From positions 62,001 to 126,000 of the forward strand of contig JACKEL010000011.1 in NCBI GenBank assembly GCA_020632975.1: 64,000 nucleotides of DNA. Direction: 5' to 3'. The position numbers and the translations under genes are program-made. The DNA is from Myxococcales bacterium. Its GTDB lineage: Bacteria; Myxococcota_C; UBA6777. Below, in pieces: positions 62,892 to 64,000 of this stretch. The notes below the pieces were generated by a model. That model was not told the DNA's origin and made no database searches. It was given only the letters and a program-made list of their open reading frames with translations. Position 1 is the first letter of the stretch, and each line of letters opens with the position of its first letter.

Positions 62892-63041
62892 TTACTTCTT
62901 GTAGTTGCTCACAGCGAGGCGCTTGCGGCCTTTTAGGCGGCGACGACGGAGAACATCACGACCACTACGAGTTTTCATGCGTTCACGGAAACCGTGCGTG
63001 CGAGCACGCTTGATATTACTGGGTTGGTATGTACGCTTCAT
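62892..63041 (-). CDS. rpmH: 50S ribosomal protein L34
   Basis: 49 residues, too short for typical length cut-offs but certain. It reads MKRTYQPSNIKRARTHGFRE, then RMKTRSGRDVLRRRR and a KGRKRLAVSNYKK end. This is the canonical L34 sequence with the KRTYQPS start and GFR/MKT motifs. SD GAGGAAG precedes the ATG by 3-4 nt. It leads the operon with rnpA 7 bp downstream. Confidence 0.98.
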   Translation of the reverse strand: MKRTYQPSNIKRARTHGFRERMKTRSGRDVLRRRRLKGRKRLAVSNYKK

Positions 63042-63359
63042 GATCTTCCTCTTGTGCTCTTTTCATCGAGCCTTGCCAAAACAACAAGGACACGAGACTT
63101 GGTATCTTTGACGATACAATGGATTTTTTTAGGAAATAAAGTGGAGATTCAACTGCGATTTCGACGAAGGCTCTAGGCTTTTCGTCAAAGGAGCATCAGG
63201 TCTCCTTTTCTCAAACAGTCGGCCACCTCAAATGGGCTAACATCTATAAGGAACTTTCTTCAGGCTGTCAACTGATTTGTAAAGACTTCCCTCTCCCATC
63301 TCTTCGATCCCCCGTCCTCTCTGCGCTCCCCCTTCTCTGCCAAAGAACAGCGAAGCCGA
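63042..63359. other. Intergenic region upstream of rpmH
   Basis: 318 bp between rpmH and a small lipoprotein gene. No DnaA box (TTATCCACA-like) or AT-rich replication origin was recognised, although this cluster often lies near oriC. A weak GTATC/GATAC inverted repeat lies near 63095-63115. No promoter could be assigned with confidence. Confidence 0.35.
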
Positions 63360-63581
63360 TCACTCACGCATCAAAGGTTCCCATGTGGAACAATCGGCAG
63401 CTTCGGCCTCTGCGGACTGACAACGGCCTTCAGTACAAGCAAAGCCTTCGCCACAAAGCACTTTGACAGAACAAGGTCGACAAGTGGTATCGACGGGCAC
63501 CACAAAACAAGCGCCCATCCCACTGGATGCAAGCAGCGCGAAAAAAACAAACAGCCAAAGAGCTTTTCTAGAACGCGCCAT
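63360..63581 (-). CDS. Small Cys-rich lipoprotein
   Basis: 73 residues. The N-terminus has a signal sequence (ALWLFVFFALLASSGMGAC) with an MGAC lipobox-like end. The mature part has paired Cys (TTCRPC, CGEGFACTEGRC), similar to one unit of the 8627 repeat protein. The start overlaps the end of the upstream gene by 14 bases. It resembles the small lipoprotein at 48249-48596 in position after a two-TM protein. Function is unknown. Confidence 0.6.
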   Translation of the reverse strand: MARSRKALWLFVFFALLASSGMGACFVVPVDTTCRPCSVKVLCGEGFACTEGRCQSAEAEAADCSTWEPLMRE

Positions 63582-64000
63582 GCATCACCACGCGCCCTGC
63601 TTCGGTTTTGGGAGAGATCTTGGCAGAAGAAGGCGAAGCTTGGTGTTCTTGAATCCACTTGGACACATGGAGCGCAAACCCTGTAAACAACAGCGCGCCC
63701 GCAACACCAAAAAAGACATTGGCTGTAAGAGCCCGATCTGTGGCTTGTTGTGCAAGACGAAGGTACTCTTTTGTCCCTTCCAACGTGTAGGGGGTTTGTT
63801 GACGCTGCACATCATCCCAAAGCGCCAACCCACCGAAGGTACAGGCCGCAGCCAAAGTAGCAGCCCCTACCCCCGTCACGATCCACGCGGAAAGATGCAT
63901 CGCTTTGGAAGGACGCATCACAGGGTCCAACAAAGCGCGTCCCCCTGGAGGGAGCTTGCGCAACAAAGCCATCTTTCGCTGCTGCAAAAGCAACTCACGC
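63568..64000 (-). CDS. Two-TM exported protein, 5' end outside window
   Basis: The frame is open to the right edge, so only the C-terminal part (~143 codons) is present. It contains two hydrophobic segments (LSAWIVTGVGAATLAAACTF and ANVFFGVAGALLFTGFALHV), separated by about 35 residues, and a soluble tail. This matches the C-terminal layout of the exported proteins at 19569-20618 and 48596-49729, as does the small Cys-rich lipoprotein following it. Membership of the same group is inferred from layout; the N-terminal half is not seen. Confidence 0.55.
   Translation of the reverse strand, partial: RELLLQQRKMALLRKLPPGGRALLDPVMRPSKAMHLSAWIVTGVGAATLAAACTFGGLALWDDVQRQQTPYTLEGTKEYLRLAQQATDRALTANVFFGVAGALLFTGFALHVSKWIQEHQASPSSAKISPKTEAGRVVMHGAF

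Noticed and set aside
63042..63359. Replication origin next to rpmH
   Set aside because: The cluster is often near oriC, but no DnaA box, AT-rich unwinding region or dnaA gene is visible in the window.

Overview
The window looks like chromosomal DNA of a Myxococcota-like (former deltaproteobacterial) bacterium of moderate GC content. This rests on gene content, not on a search. It holds four Ser/Thr protein kinases (one with a clear C-terminal PEGA-like region), a very long cysteine-repeat lipoprotein, many Pro/Gln-rich single-pass membrane proteins, a bacterial 3-ketodihydrosphingosine-reductase-like enzyme, and a GspE-N-domain protein without an ATPase. Genes are densely packed on both strands, and most start codons are supported by good Shine-Dalgarno sequences.

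Layout. 1-8.3 kb: the end of a GAF plus degenerate GGDEF protein, two TPR membrane proteins, a minus-strand pair (KDSR-like SDR, then peptide deformylase), and a double-length GT39-type membrane glycosyltransferase. 8.6-15.5 kb: a 1204-residue Cys-repeat lipoprotein, a small exported protein and a Slt-type lytic transglycosylase, followed by an atypical tRNA-like sequence. 16-25.7 kb: a GCS2-family glutamate-cysteine ligase facing a minus-strand run of mfd, a SurA-N-like lipoprotein, a two-TM exported protein and a zinc-ribbon Ser/Thr kinase. 26-36.4 kb: large regulatory or envelope proteins of unknown role (GYPPQ-repeat protein, GAF/pseudo-HATPase protein, PEGA kinase, GspE-N protein). 36.9-38.6 kb: a TnpB-only IS200/IS605-type element with end hairpins. 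38.7-48 kb: a TerB-domain membrane protein with three Cys modules, a 3D-domain lipoprotein, ruvA-ruvB, ligA and nadA-nadB. 48.2-56.7 kb: a second kinase plus two-TM-protein locus, an LRR protein, a Cys/Lys-rich exported protein, a PaiB-like protein and a fourth kinase. 57.2-64 kb: a pcnB-type nucleotidyltransferase convergent with the conserved rpmH-rnpA-yidD-yidC-khpB cluster, then the edge of another two-TM exported protein.

How the genes fit together. Housekeeping blocks (ruvAB, ligA, mfd, nadAB, and rpmH to khpB) are interleaved with envelope and signalling genes. The zinc-ribbon kinases at 17.4-19.5 kb and 50.0-52.0 kb each sit beside a paralogous exported protein with a TPR-like region, a PEGA-like strand region and two TM segments. 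This suggests a duplicated kinase/partner module. The strongest candidates for undescribed biology are this module, the TerB/triple-Cys membrane protein, the KhpB homologue with an IF2-N domain, and the TnpB locus with its predicted guide RNA. No CRISPR array, rRNA operon, prophage or biosynthetic gene cluster was seen.
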